Positions 48,656 through 58,506 are shown, numbered from the stretch's first letter. The stretch: DNA of 64,000 nucleotides from Algoriphagus sp. NG3 (GCF_034119865.1 NZ_CP139421.1:2914001-2978000), one strand, 5' to 3'. Notes: a model not told the origin generated them from the sequence alone. Numbers and translations: made by a program.

Positions 48656-49090
48656 ATGTTGGAAGCAATTACCTGGAACGACTACTTCATCACTTTGGCA
48701 ATAGGCATCACAACCTATTACCTCATCATCATCGGACTATACTACCCCAAAGAACTCCGCAGCTTGATTTCCGGAAAATCATTGCAGTTCAAACCAACCG
48801 GTCAGCAGGAAAAGGAACGGCATCTGAGCAGGACTGACCAAAAGGACTATGATCACTTTGAAGAACTGGAAATCACGGTTGCGGAACTCCAAGGCACACT
48901 CGGAAGAGCGGGAAACATGATAGACAAGAATCATCTGCTTGAGCAGCTGAGACAAGTCTTGTCCAGCCACCCCGGGCTTCGGGATCCCGCTTACCGGGTT
49001 GCCATTTGTAATTACCTCTCAGAAAACATCCCAAAACGAACCCGTCACAATATCAGCGAATCTGAGCTGGAAACTATATGGACGGTATAA
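48656..49090 (+). CDS. First gene of the conjugation operon, small membrane protein
   Basis: A 144-residue protein with one N-terminal hydrophobic segment (DYFITLAIGITTYYLIIIGL) and a long hydrophilic rest (KPTGQQEKERHLSRTDQKDY and on). Similar proteins occur just before traE in Bacteroidota conjugative elements, but no domain name is known to me. It is 75 bp upstream of TraE on the same strand. Possible early assembly or regulatory component of the transfer apparatus. Confidence 0.6.
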   Translation: MLEAITWNDYFITLAIGITTYYLIIIGLYYPKELRSLISGKSLQFKPTGQQEKERHLSRTDQKDYDHFEELEITVAELQGTLGRAGNMIDKNHLLEQLRQVLSSHPGLRDPAYRVAICNYLSENIPKRTRHNISESELETIWTV

Positions 49091-49165
49091 ACCGTCCATT
49101 CAGATTTCCCTTCCCAATAATCTATCAAAATCCACACATACCAACACTTCTAAATTTCCTTCCCC

Positions 49166-49495
49166 ATGAAAAAGCCAACAAACCTCTCCAAGCCAAAAAC
49201 CAGAAAAGCCTTTCTCGCATCATTGCTCCTCTTATTTATTTCCATCACCGCAATGGCCCAGGATGGCCTTGCAGGAATAGCCGAAGCAGACCGACAGGTT
49301 AGAAGCTACTTCGCCGCAGGCACCAGTCTGATGTATGCCATCGGAGCCATCTTGGGACTTATTGGTGCGGTAAAAGTCTATCAAAAATGGAATGCGGGAG
49401 ACCCGGATACCGGAAAAGTTGCCGCTGCCTGGTTTGGAAGCTGTGTCTTTCTGGTCGTAGTAGCCACAGTCATCCAATCCTTCTTTGGGGTCTAA
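49166..49495 (+). CDS. traE: Conjugative transfer protein TraE (DUF4134)
   Basis: A 109-residue membrane protein. A signal-like first segment (FLASLLLLFISITAMAQ) is followed by AEADRQVRSYFAAGTSLMYA, then two hydrophobic stretches (GAILGLIGAVKVYQKWNAG and WFGSCVFLVVVATVIQSFFG). This is the DUF4134 TraE pattern of CTnDOT-like systems, comparable with a VirB2-type pilin subunit. Followed after 28 bp by traF. Confidence 0.9.
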   Translation: MKKPTNLSKPKTRKAFLASLLLLFISITAMAQDGLAGIAEADRQVRSYFAAGTSLMYAIGAILGLIGAVKVYQKWNAGDPDTGKVAAAWFGSCVFLVVVATVIQSFFGV

Positions 49496-49523
49496 TCCAC
49501 CATCTTCCTAAACATCCAAGACC

Positions 49524-49850
49524 ATGGCCAACAGCATCTACAAAATCAACAAAGGGATCAACAAACCCATTGAATTCAAGGGATTAAAAGCCCAGTACAT
49601 CTGGTACCTAGGTGCCGGTGTGCTGGCACTACTTGTAGTATTTACCATCCTCTTTATTCTGGGGGTAAATCCCATTATCTGCCTTTTCATTGTCGCAGTT
49701 TCAGGGTCTTTACTGGTCGTCAAAGTCTATCAACTCAGCCACAAATACGGGGAACACGGTATGATGAAAAAGCTAGCCCACCGACAGGTCCCGCTAGCCA
49801 TCCGCATCAAGTCAAGAGGCGTGTATAAAAAACTCAAAACCAAAAAATAG
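49524..49850 (+). CDS. traF: Conjugative transfer protein TraF (DUF4133)
   Basis: A 108-residue inner-membrane protein of the DUF4133 type. It has IYKINKGINKPIEFKGLKAQ at the N-terminus and two hydrophobic segments (YLGAGVLALLVVFTILFILG and ICLFIVAVSGSLLVVKVYQ), then a basic C-terminus. Comparable in position with VirB3. It precedes the TraG ATPase by 61 bp. Confidence 0.9.
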   Translation: MANSIYKINKGINKPIEFKGLKAQYIWYLGAGVLALLVVFTILFILGVNPIICLFIVAVSGSLLVVKVYQLSHKYGEHGMMKKLAHRQVPLAIRIKSRGVYKKLKTKK

Positions 49851-49911
49851 AGAGCTTATTCACCCACCTGAATTAAAACCAGCAATCCCAAACTGAAAAA
49901 AATCCCAACTC

Positions 49912-52398
49912 ATGGAAAGATCACTAGAATCCCATTTCCCACTTCTTAGTATCCAGCAGGATTGTATCCTTTCCAAGCAAGGGGATATCACGGTTGCCTT
50001 TCAGGCAGAACTTCCTGAGATTTTTACCCTGAGTGTCCGGGAATATGAAACCTTCCATCAGGTCTGGATCAAGGCTATCAAATCACTTCCACAACACAGT
50101 ATCCTACACAAACAGGATTGGTTTATTGAAAGTCACCATCAAAGCAATTTTTCAAAAACCGAACAAAGTTTCTTACACAGAAGCAGCGAACGTTTCTTTC
50201 ATGAGCGTCCCTTTCTGGATCACAACTGTTACCTGTATTTGACTTTAACACCTGTAAACAGGAAAGCATCCAGCAGCCTATTTTCCTCGCTACTCCGCTC
50301 CCATATTATCCCGGATGAATTTATCCTGGCTGATACGCTTCCCTACTTTTTGGATGACTGCGGACAGTTCGAACGCATCCTAACCGACAGCGGATTTGTG
50401 CAGATCAAGCGACTAAAAGAAGTCGATATTTACAGCACCCGCACCCAAAAGGGAATTCTGGAAAAATACTGCAGCCTATCCGAAACCAAGGAACCAACCT
50501 GGCTTTCAGACATCAGCTTCAAACCCAGCCTCAGCGTCGGCAACAAACATTGCCGCTTGTTCACTCTTTCCGATGCCAGTGACTTGCCAGCACTTTGCGG
50601 AAGCAGAATCAACTACGACAAATACAGCACCGACACCACCAAATTCAGTGTGGGTTTTGCCTCTGCTCTGGGTCAACTCCTGCCCTGCAACCATATCTAC
50701 AACCAGTACATCTTTATCGAAGATGCACAGCAAACGCTAAAAAAGCTGGAATCCAAGCGACTCCGTCTCCAGTCTCTTGCCAACTACAGCAGGGAAAATG
50801 CCATCGCACGGGATGCTACGAATGATTTCCTCAATGAAGCCATTGGCCAGCAACGGATTCCGGTCAAGTCACATTTCAATATCCTGGCCTGGACCGAAGA
50901 TCCAAATCAACTTCCTGAAATCAAAAAGCAGGTCGGTGCAGCCCTCTCCCAGATGGAAGCTACCGCCAAAGAAGAAACTGTTGGAGCTGCTCAGATCTTT
51001 TGGGCAGGAATCCCCGGCAACAGCGCTGACTTTCCGATGAATGACAGCTTTGACACATTTGTGGAGCAAGCCAGTTGTTTCCTTAATCTTGAAACAGGGT
51101 ATCGTAGCTCCATTAGTCCTTTTGGAATACGATTGGGTGACCGACTCACTGGAAAACCAGTTCATGTGGATCTTTCCGATGAACCGGTAAAAAAGGGAAT
51201 CTGTACCAACCGAAACAAATTCATTCTTGGCCCAAGTGGCAGTGGCAAATCTTTTTTCACCAACCACATGATCCGAAGTTATTACGAGCAGGGAACACAT
51301 GTAGTGCTGGTCGATGTGGGCCATTCCTACAAAGGGCTCTGTGATTTAGTTGGTGGCTATTACTTCACATACGATGAGAAAAACCCCATCCGGTTTAACC
51401 CCTTCTTCCTTGCTGAAGGAGACCAACTAGACACCGAAAAGAAGGAAAGCATCAAGACTCTCCTGCTTGCCCTCTGGAAAAAGGACAACGAGACCTTCAC
51501 CCGAAGCGAGTATGTAGCCCTTTCCAATGCTCTAAAAGGCTACTACGAAAAACTGGCTTCCGATCCGTCCCTGTTTGCCAGCTTCAACAGCTTTTACGAG
51601 TACGTCAAGTCAGACTTTTTCCCAATTCTTCAAAGTGATAAAGTCAAGGAAAAAGATTTTGACATCAGCAATTTTCTCTATGTACTCCGCCCCTATTACC
51701 GAGGCGGTGAATTTGATTACCTCTTGAATGCAACTGAAAACCTGGACTTGCTTCAGGAACGCTTTATCGTCTTTGAGCTGGACAACATCAAAGACCATCC
51801 GATTCTCTTCCCTGTAGTAACCATTATCATCATGGAAGTCTTCATCAACAAAATGCGCAAGCTTAAAGGCACCCGCAAACTCATCCTGATCGAAGAAGCC
51901 TGGAAGGCGATCGCCAAGGAAGGCATGGCAGAATACATTAAATACTTATTCAAAACGGTACGAAAATTCTTCGGGGAAGCCATCGTGGTCACCCAGGAAG
52001 TGGAAGATATCATCAGCTCCCCTGTCGTCAAGCAGGCCATTATCAACAACAGTGATTGCAAGATCCTACTCGACCAGTCCAAGTACCAAAACAAGTTTGA
52101 TCAAATACAGGAACTCCTGGGCCTGACCGACAAGGAACGGGCGATGGTACTGTCGGTAAACAAGGCCAACGATCCCAAACGGATCTATAAGGAAGTATTC
52201 ATCAGTCTGGGAGGCATGCTCTCCAAGGTATATCGCACCGAAGTTTCAAAAGAAGAATACCTGGCCTATACCACCGAAGAAACCGAGAAAATAAAAGTGA
52301 TGGACTATGCACAACGCTTCGGCTCCATCCAGAAAGGAATAGCAGCTCTTACCGCTGAACAGTCAGACAAATCAACCTCGCAACCCATATCCCTATGA
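49912..52398 (+). CDS. traG: Conjugation ATPase TraG (VirB4-like)
   Basis: An 828-residue ATPase that powers assembly of the type IV secretion machine. Walker A is ILGPSGSGKSFFTNHMIRS at about residue 440. Walker B is RKLILIEEAWKAIAKEGMAE near 655-670, followed by TVRKFFGEAIVVTQEVEDII. The N-terminal half is the VirB4/CagE-type dimerisation domain. Length fits CTnDOT TraG. Its end overlaps the next gene by 4 nt. In this nomenclature TraG is the VirB4 homologue, not the coupling protein. Confidence 0.93.
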   Translation: MERSLESHFPLLSIQQDCILSKQGDITVAFQAELPEIFTLSVREYETFHQVWIKAIKSLPQHSILHKQDWFIESHHQSNFSKTEQSFLHRSSERFFHERPFLDHNCYLYLTLTPVNRKASSSLFSSLLRSHIIPDEFILADTLPYFLDDCGQFERILTDSGFVQIKRLKEVDIYSTRTQKGILEKYCSLSETKEPTWLSDISFKPSLSVGNKHCRLFTLSDASDLPALCGSRINYDKYSTDTTKFSVGFASALGQLLPCNHIYNQYIFIEDAQQTLKKLESKRLRLQSLANYSRENAIARDATNDFLNEAIGQQRIPVKSHFNILAWTEDPNQLPEIKKQVGAALSQMEATAKEETVGAAQIFWAGIPGNSADFPMNDSFDTFVEQASCFLNLETGYRSSISPFGIRLGDRLTGKPVHVDLSDEPVKKGICTNRNKFILGPSGSGKSFFTNHMIRSYYEQGTHVVLVDVGHSYKGLCDLVGGYYFTYDEKNPIRFNPFFLAEGDQLDTEKKESIKTLLLALWKKDNETFTRSEYVALSNALKGYYEKLASDPSLFASFNSFYEYVKSDFFPILQSDKVKEKDFDISNFLYVLRPYYRGGEFDYLLNATENLDLLQERFIVFELDNIKDHPILFPVVTIIIMEVFINKMRKLKGTRKLILIEEAWKAIAKEGMAEYIKYLFKTVRKFFGEAIVVTQEVEDIISSPVVKQAIINNSDCKILLDQSKYQNKFDQIQELLGLTDKERAMVLSVNKANDPKRIYKEVFISLGGMLSKVYRTEVSKEEYLAYTTEETEKIKVMDYAQRFGSIQKGIAALTAEQSDKSTSQPISL

Positions 52399-53099
52399 AC
52401 ATACCCATCACAAAAATCAAACGGATACTTCTGCTTACAACTTTTTGCGTGGCCATTACTTTCCCGCCACAGAAAGCTGAGGCGGCAGTTCCACTGGCCA
52501 TTCTGGAGATCATCAAGGCTGGAGTAAAAAAAGTCATTGTTGCCATGGACCTGAAAATCCAACGGGAGCAGAACAAAGTGCTCTGGATGCAAAATGCCCA
52601 GAAGGTACTGGAAAATACTTTATCCAAACTCAAGCTGGAACAAATCGCCGATTGGACCGATAAGCAGCGGGACTTATACGAGAGGTATTTCAATGAATTA
52701 CAGACTGTCAAATCAGCCATCTCAGGATTTCAGCGGGTCAGGGAAATCTCCCAAAAACAAGCCCTCATCGTGTCAGAATATAAAAAGGTCTGGGCAGTCA
52801 TCCAGCAGGACAATCATTTTACCACATCAGAAAAGGAATACATGGCCAGGGTCTATTCAGGCATTTTGGCAAGCACGGTGGAAAATCTGGACCAGATGGC
52901 TCTGCTTGTCAAATCTTTTACCCTACAGATGAGCGAGGGGGAACGTCTTACACTGATCAATGAAACCGCAGACCGGGTGGACCAAAATTATCAGGATCTG
53001 ATTGCCTTCAATCTCAGCAACGGACAGCTAAGCCTGCAACGGGCTGCAAACACCAAGGAACTAGAACAGATCCAACACCTCTACGGAATCACCCGCTAA
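52395..53099 (+). CDS. Periplasmic TraI-like conjugation protein (first of three)
   Basis: A 234-residue exported protein. A signal peptide (ILLLTTFCVAITFPPQKAEA) precedes a long helical domain with QNAQKVLENTLSKLKLEQIA, then WTDKQRDLYERYFNELQTVK and FTTSEKEYMARVYSGILAST. It is the classical TraI (DUF4141-type) position between TraG and TraJ; comparable with VirB5-like minor pilin components. Two further proteins of similar size and layout follow. Translation is coupled to TraG by a 4-nt overlap. Confidence 0.8.
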   Translation: MNIPITKIKRILLLTTFCVAITFPPQKAEAAVPLAILEIIKAGVKKVIVAMDLKIQREQNKVLWMQNAQKVLENTLSKLKLEQIADWTDKQRDLYERYFNELQTVKSAISGFQRVREISQKQALIVSEYKKVWAVIQQDNHFTTSEKEYMARVYSGILASTVENLDQMALLVKSFTLQMSEGERLTLINETADRVDQNYQDLIAFNLSNGQLSLQRAANTKELEQIQHLYGITR

Positions 53100-53126
53100 A
53101 GCAGCACCCAATTAAACTCCAAAACC

Positions 53127-53774
53127 ATGAAACGACTGATTCTTATTTTCTATCTGGTAAGCACGTCCCTGCCTTCCCATGCCCAAACCTGGAATGAATG
53201 GTGGAAGCAGAAGGATACCCAAAAGAAGTATCTGGCAGAACAGATCGTTGCCTTGAAAGCCTATGGAGCTGTGCTCAAAGAAGGCTATGAAGTAGCATCC
53301 AAAGGATTGGGACTAATGCATACCATTCAGAACGGTGATTACGCGCAGCATGAAACTTATTTCAACTCATTTTCTGCAGTCAATCCCCTGCTCAAAAAGC
53401 ATCCACAAGCAGAAAGTATCATTGCTCTTTATTCAAAAACCAGGCAACTGACACTGCAGATTCCCACTAAACTCTTTGCTGAAAACAGCTTCACTGCCTC
53501 AGAAGAAAAAATCATCAGGCATGTGCTTCAGTCCATTGCTAAAGACTGCGATGATATCCTGGCTAAGCTCCAAATCCTTCTGGAAAAGGATCAATTGAAT
53601 CTAAGTGATTCTGAACGGATGGTCCAACTCAACCAAATCCATGAACAGATGCAGGAATTCTATGGCTATACCCTCCGGTTCTACCAAAACTGCCAAAACC
53701 TAAGCCTTTCCCGGCAGCATGAATCCCTGGAAATCGAACATCAGAAAAGTTTATTACTCCCATCCCACGACTAA
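53127..53774 (+). CDS. Periplasmic TraI-like conjugation protein (second of three)
   Basis: A 215-residue exported helical protein with signal peptide MKRLILIFYLVSTSLPSHAQ. The body shows WNEWWKQKDTQKKYLAEQIV and FTASEEKIIRHVLQSIAKDC, the same pattern as the flanking two proteins (F-T-x-S/N-E helices, then a region with LxxSDxERMxxLNxIH). Starts 27 bp after the first TraI-like gene. Probably arose by duplication. Confidence 0.7.
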   Translation: MKRLILIFYLVSTSLPSHAQTWNEWWKQKDTQKKYLAEQIVALKAYGAVLKEGYEVASKGLGLMHTIQNGDYAQHETYFNSFSAVNPLLKKHPQAESIIALYSKTRQLTLQIPTKLFAENSFTASEEKIIRHVLQSIAKDCDDILAKLQILLEKDQLNLSDSERMVQLNQIHEQMQEFYGYTLRFYQNCQNLSLSRQHESLEIEHQKSLLLPSHD

Positions 53775-53781
53775 ACCAACT

Positions 53782-54420
53782 ATGAAACCACTTCTTATTC
53801 TATTACTACCCCTGTACGTATCGCTTGGAATTCATAACTCAAATGCCCAGGCCGACGAGGCTGCCCAGCTCCTGCTCAACGTCACCAAACTGGAACAGCT
53901 CAAGCAAATTCTTTCAGACTTGGAAAAAGGGTATACCACCCTGAGAACCGGCTATTCCCAGATCGAAAACCTTGCCTCGGGAAACTTCAGCCTCCATCAA
54001 GCCTTCCTCAACCAACTCCTTCAGGTCAGCCCTGCGGTAAAAAACTACCACAAAACTGCGGAAATCATCAGCTATCAAATCAAGCTGGTCAGGGATTATA
54101 AACGGGCATTTTCCGGCTTCAAGGCTTCCGGACAGTTTACCGTCAATGAAATCTCCTACCTGTCTCAAGTCTATGGAAATCTATTTAAAAAAAGCCTGCA
54201 GCAGCTCGATGAACTGACGCTGATATTGACTTCAGGGAAACTGAGAATGTCTGATCAAGAAAGGCTGGAAGCCATAGACCGCATCCACCGGGACATCCAG
54301 GATAAGTATCATTTTCTAATCGCATTTAATCAAGAAGCCCAATTCCTTGCGCTGAGCCGCAACAAAGCCAAGCAGGAAGTGGATGCAATCAGAAGCTTTT
54401 ATCCGGCAAAACACCACTAA
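53782..54420 (+). CDS. Periplasmic TraI-like conjugation protein (third of three)
   Basis: About 212 residues from the start MKPLLILLLPLYVSLGIHNS, which gives a signal peptide; an earlier in-frame Met at 53719 lies inside the previous gene. The mature part shows LNVTKLEQLKQILSDLEKGY, then FTVNEISYLSQVYGNLFKKS and MSDQERLEAIDRIHRDIQDK. The motif [FT]-[TV]-x-[SN]-E followed later by SDxERLxxIxxIxR is shared by all three. It begins 7 nt after the second and ends 12 nt before traJ. Confidence 0.72.
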   Translation: MKPLLILLLPLYVSLGIHNSNAQADEAAQLLLNVTKLEQLKQILSDLEKGYTTLRTGYSQIENLASGNFSLHQAFLNQLLQVSPAVKNYHKTAEIISYQIKLVRDYKRAFSGFKASGQFTVNEISYLSQVYGNLFKKSLQQLDELTLILTSGKLRMSDQERLEAIDRIHRDIQDKYHFLIAFNQEAQFLALSRNKAKQEVDAIRSFYPAKHH

Positions 54421-54432
54421 CCAATCTCACTT

Positions 54433-55659
54433 ATGACTAACCTGAAAGGAAAAACAATAAGTCTGCTGGGAGTAATCTTCCTATCCCCTCTAATTGCTAA
54501 AGCACAAACAGGCTTGAATAATGGGTTTCACGGTGTATTGGAAGAGTTATACACTGAGATGATGCCATTATGCAGTCAACTGATCAGCGTGGCACAGGGA
54601 ATAGCTGGCTTTGGTGCCTTATGGTATATCGCCTCAAGGGTCTGGCGGTCCATTGCCAATGCAGAACCCATAGATTTCTACCCGCTGTTCAGACCCTTTG
54701 TCATCGGCTTATGCATTCTTCTTTTCCCCTCCGTTTTATCCCTGATCAATGAAGTGATGAACCCTACAGTGAGAGCAACAGCTGCTATGGTAGAGCATTC
54801 CAATTCATCCATCGAAGCACTACTCAAGCATAAAGAACAGGTTGCCAAAGGGACTACCAAAGGTCAAATGCTCGGAACCAACATCCAGGAGCACGATTAC
54901 GAGAAATGGCTCAACTACTCAGAGGGCTTAGATGATGACAGCCCCACACCCGAGCAGGGCTTTTGGGATACAATCAGTAACAGATTGGGCTTTTTCGCTT
55001 CCAAGTCAATGTTCAATTTCAAGTATTGGATCAAACAGGCTCTATCCGAAGTCCTCCAGGTTCTTTTTCAGGCAGCTTCCCTATGCATCAACACACTGAG
55101 AACCTTCCAGCTGGTTGTACTATCCATTCTTGGCCCATTGGTTTTTGGACTCTCTGTATATGACGGCTTCCATCATACATTGACGGTCTGGCTTGCCAGG
55201 TACATTAATATCTATCTCTGGCTTCCGGTGGCCAATATCTTCGGGGCCATCATCAGTACCATTCAGGAAAAAATGCTGGTGCTGGACATCGGACAGATCG
55301 AAAACTACGGAGACACCTTCTTTTCTGCGACTGATACAGCCTATTTGATCTTTATGGTCATCGGTATTATCGGGTACTTCACTGTTCCCTCGGTTGCCAA
55401 TTACATCATTCATGCCGCCTCGGGCGGAGCTTTACCACATAAAGTGACCGGCATCTTTGCCCAAACTGCAACAGGGACAATGGGTATGGAAGGAAAAGCT
55501 GCAGGCATGACTTATAGAGGATCATCCATGGCAGCTGACTACTTGGGAGATCAAGCCGGCAAACTCCGCCAATCCATGTCCTCTCACAGCACATCCTCGG
55601 GATACTTCAATGAGGGAGACAGGTATCAATCCGACAAACTCAAAGGGAACAACAGCTAA
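54433..55659 (+). CDS. traJ: Conjugative transfer protein TraJ (VirB6-like)
   Basis: A 408-residue polytopic membrane protein with signal-like start (ISLLGVIFLSPLIAKAQ). Several hydrophobic segments follow (ISVAQGIAGFGALWYIASRV, FRPFVIGLCILLFPSVLSLI, FQLVVLSILGPLVFGLSVYD and TAYLIFMVIGIIGYFTVPSV) and a Gly/Ser-rich C-terminal tail. Homologous to TraJ of Bacteroidetes conjugative transposons and comparable with VirB6. It lies in the unbroken operon, 12 nt before traK. Confidence 0.9.
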   Translation: MTNLKGKTISLLGVIFLSPLIAKAQTGLNNGFHGVLEELYTEMMPLCSQLISVAQGIAGFGALWYIASRVWRSIANAEPIDFYPLFRPFVIGLCILLFPSVLSLINEVMNPTVRATAAMVEHSNSSIEALLKHKEQVAKGTTKGQMLGTNIQEHDYEKWLNYSEGLDDDSPTPEQGFWDTISNRLGFFASKSMFNFKYWIKQALSEVLQVLFQAASLCINTLRTFQLVVLSILGPLVFGLSVYDGFHHTLTVWLARYINIYLWLPVANIFGAIISTIQEKMLVLDIGQIENYGDTFFSATDTAYLIFMVIGIIGYFTVPSVANYIIHAASGGALPHKVTGIFAQTATGTMGMEGKAAGMTYRGSSMAADYLGDQAGKLRQSMSSHSTSSGYFNEGDRYQSDKLKGNNS

Positions 55660-55671
55660 ATAAGAACGACC

Positions 55672-56289
55672 ATGTTTACCAAACCAAAAAATATCGATAC
55701 TGCCTTCCGTCAGATCCGGCTGTTTACGCTTGTAATAATCATCGGATGCCTACTCTTTTCCGGATTTACCCTATACCAAAGCCAGCAACTGACTGCCGCA
55801 TTGCGGCAAAAGGTGTATATCCTGGCCAACGGAAAAGTTCTGGAAGCATTGTTGACTGACAGAAGGGAAAATCTGGCTGTCGAGGCCAAAGACCACATTT
55901 CAACTTTCCACCGGTATTTCTTCACGCTGGACCCCGATGAAAAAGTGATCAGAGCCAATACCACTAAGGCTTTCTACCTAGCCGATGCTTCCGCAAAAAG
56001 ACAATACGACAACCTGCGGGAAAGCAATTACTACTCCAACATCATTGCAGGAAATATCAGCCAGGAAATCCAGACTGACAGTGTGCAGGTCGATCTGGAG
56101 CAGACCCCTTACTATTTCAAGTACTACGGCAAGCAGGTTCTTACGCGGACCGGATCCATTGTCACCAGACAATTGATCTCAGAAGGCTATTTAAGATCTG
56201 TTTCCAGAAGCGAACACAATCCGCATGGATTCCTCATCGAAAACTGGACTACCCTTGAAAATTATGACATCCAAATCCAAACACGATAG
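55672..56289 (+). CDS. traK: Conjugative transfer protein TraK (VirB8-like)
   Basis: A 205-residue protein with one N-terminal membrane anchor (IRLFTLVIIIGCLLFSGFTL) and a periplasmic domain. Typical segments are NLAVEAKDHISTFHRYFFTL and ADASAKRQYDNLRESNYYSN, characteristic of TraK. It overlaps nothing and is followed by traM after 2 nt. A core bridge component of the type IV secretion complex. Confidence 0.92.
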   Translation: MFTKPKNIDTAFRQIRLFTLVIIIGCLLFSGFTLYQSQQLTAALRQKVYILANGKVLEALLTDRRENLAVEAKDHISTFHRYFFTLDPDEKVIRANTTKAFYLADASAKRQYDNLRESNYYSNIIAGNISQEIQTDSVQVDLEQTPYYFKYYGKQVLTRTGSIVTRQLISEGYLRSVSRSEHNPHGFLIENWTTLENYDIQIQTR

Positions 56290-56291
56290 CT

Positions 56292-57578
56292 ATGAACCAT
56301 TCCAACAATCAAAAATCCCGGCAAAAGCGACAGCTACTGCTGATGATCCCTATCCTGACTATTCCCTTCCTGACCTTGACCTTTTGGGCACTGGGCGGTG
56401 GCAAAAACCCGGGTGATTTACCTATTGATTCTACCCAGAAAGGCTTCAATCTGGAGCTTCCCGGAATAGCAGAAGCGGGAGAAAAAGTCCTGGATAAAAT
56501 GGGGCATTACCAACGCTCCAATGAAGACTCCTCACGATACTTTCAGGAAGTCAAAAAAGACCCCTACTACCGGATGGCATTTAATGCTGAAACAGAAAGC
56601 AAATCCCATCCATCATTGGAATCACCCGAGATAGAAAAAACATCAAGTCAACACCTTTCCACCAACCTGTACAGTGATAGCCAGGAAGAATTGATTCTGG
56701 AAAGACTGGAAGCACTCAACAGAACCCTTTCTGAAAGTCCTGAACCCGTTACTACAGCAGCTGCTTATCCTGATGAAGTCAGTACTGCTTCAATGCAATC
56801 CGAATCCGGATTGGATGCGGATCTGGACCGGCTGGATCAAATGATGCAGCAGATGCAGCGTACCAACGCCCAGCCAGATCCCGAATTTGAGCAAATGGCA
56901 GAGCTGCTGGACAAAATACTTGACATCCAACATCCAGACCGGGTGCAGCAACGGTTGGATGCAGAAAGAAAAACAATAATCGAGAATCAGCATCCAGTTA
57001 TATCAACTGTTTCCAATCCACAGTCCACGAGTCTGGATAACCCAGCACCAGTTTTTCAGAATAAAAGCCCAACACAAAACGGATTCTTTGGATTGGAATC
57101 AAATGCACCTACACCCAATGTTTCCCAATCGATCCAGGCAATAATCCATGAAGAGCAAACCCTGGTTTCTGGAGAAACGGTCAAGTTGCGGTTAACCCAA
57201 GAAACTACTATTGCCGGAGTAATTATCCCCAAGGATCAGCTGGTTTATGGTATAGCTTCCTTGAACGGGGACAGACTGAAGATTTCAATCCGGAATATCC
57301 GGGTAGCCGATGCTATAATCCCCGTAGATCTCCGAATCCACGATGCCGACGGTATGGAAGGGATACGGATTCCCGGTTCCATTCCCCAACAAGTCAGTAC
57401 GCAATCAGGAAGTCAGACCTTGCAGGGACTGGGCTTTAGCAGCTTTGACAATTCCCTGGAAGCCCAGGCCACCAGTGCAGGCATAGAAACCGCAAAAAGC
57501 TTTCTGAGCAAAAAGATCAGGCAGGTCAAAGTCAATCTCAAAGCAGGCTATCAGGTCTGGATTGTTGAGAACACATAA
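56292..57578 (+). CDS. traM: Conjugative transfer protein TraM (VirB10-like)
   Basis: A 428-residue protein with one membrane anchor (LLLMIPILTIPFLTLTFWAL), a long variable proline/glutamate-rich linker and a conserved C-terminal beta-barrel-like domain (VKLRLTQETTIAGVIIPKDQ, then LKISIRNIRVADAIIPVDLR and GLGFSSFDNSLEAQATSAGI). This is the DUF3714/TraM layout, spanning the envelope as VirB10 does. Its end overlaps an ORF extension of traN. Confidence 0.9.
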   Translation: MNHSNNQKSRQKRQLLLMIPILTIPFLTLTFWALGGGKNPGDLPIDSTQKGFNLELPGIAEAGEKVLDKMGHYQRSNEDSSRYFQEVKKDPYYRMAFNAETESKSHPSLESPEIEKTSSQHLSTNLYSDSQEELILERLEALNRTLSESPEPVTTAAAYPDEVSTASMQSESGLDADLDRLDQMMQQMQRTNAQPDPEFEQMAELLDKILDIQHPDRVQQRLDAERKTIIENQHPVISTVSNPQSTSLDNPAPVFQNKSPTQNGFFGLESNAPTPNVSQSIQAIIHEEQTLVSGETVKLRLTQETTIAGVIIPKDQLVYGIASLNGDRLKISIRNIRVADAIIPVDLRIHDADGMEGIRIPGSIPQQVSTQSGSQTLQGLGFSSFDNSLEAQATSAGIETAKSFLSKKIRQVKVNLKAGYQVWIVENT

Positions 57579-57606
57579 ACTTTACCAACTCCTTAAATCC
57601 ACTCAC

Positions 57607-58446
57607 ATGAAAATTATTCATCTCATTTTATTTGCCGCCTTGGGCCTACTTACTACCGTTGATTTAACCGCACAGGTGATTTCCAGAAGTACATCACAGC
57701 CCATTCCTTCCTCCCAGCTCCAGATCAGCGATCAGATGACCACCAACCTGATTTTCCCTTTTGCGATAAAAAGCGTGGATCGGGGAAACCGAAACATATT
57801 GGTCCAAAAAGCCAGTGCCGTTGAAAATATCCTGCAGGTCAAAGCTGAAAACAGCGGATTTCAGAACAGCAATCTTACGGTAATAACTGAAGATGGCCGT
57901 TTCTATTCCTTTGCGGTGGAGTACCAAGAAGTGCCCCAAAATCTTAATCTAAAAATCCAGAAAGCAGGCAATTCAGACTTGGCAGATTTTGGAAATCAGA
58001 TTCAAGTAGAATCTGAACTGGAAGAGACAGCAGGAAAAGTGGCCACAAAAAACAGGTCCATGCCGACTCTTCGCCAGCGGAGGTTTCTGACAGGGATTGC
58101 ACTGACAGGAATTTACATTGAAAAGGATCTGCTTTACTTTCAGCTAAGGCTGGAAAACCAGACCAATATCCCCTACGACATCGAGCAGTTTCGCCTGTTT
58201 ATCCGGGACAAGAGGCAAAATAAACGCAGCGCCTCTCAAGAGCTGGAACAGATTCCACTCTTGGTTTATGGAGATGCAGATCGCATTCCTGCCCAATCCA
58301 CCCAATCACTGGTAGTTGTACTCCCAAAATTCACCATTCCCGATCAAAAACATCTGAAAATCGAACTGATGGAAGAAAACGGAGGACGCCATCTGCAGAT
58401 CAACGTAAAAAACCGACACCTCATGAACGCCATGCAGGTGGACTAG
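57607..58446 (+). CDS. traN: Conjugative transfer protein TraN (DUF4138, VirB9-like)
   Basis: About 279 residues from the preferred start MKIIHLILFAALGLLTTVDL, which gives a signal peptide; an in-frame Met at 57562 lies inside traM and is unlikely. The body fits DUF4138: TTNLIFPFAIKSVDRGNRNI, then VQKASAVENILQVKAENSGF and YIEKDLLYFQLRLENQTNIP. Outer-membrane associated partner of TraM. Last recognisable tra gene of the operon. Confidence 0.92.
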   Translation: MKIIHLILFAALGLLTTVDLTAQVISRSTSQPIPSSQLQISDQMTTNLIFPFAIKSVDRGNRNILVQKASAVENILQVKAENSGFQNSNLTVITEDGRFYSFAVEYQEVPQNLNLKIQKAGNSDLADFGNQIQVESELEETAGKVATKNRSMPTLRQRRFLTGIALTGIYIEKDLLYFQLRLENQTNIPYDIEQFRLFIRDKRQNKRSASQELEQIPLLVYGDADRIPAQSTQSLVVVLPKFTIPDQKHLKIELMEENGGRHLQINVKNRHLMNAMQVD

Positions 58447-58506
58447 ATATCAGGCAAATTCAACACATTTCACATACCTAAACTTTAACCACAAAACACA
58501 AAGGCC

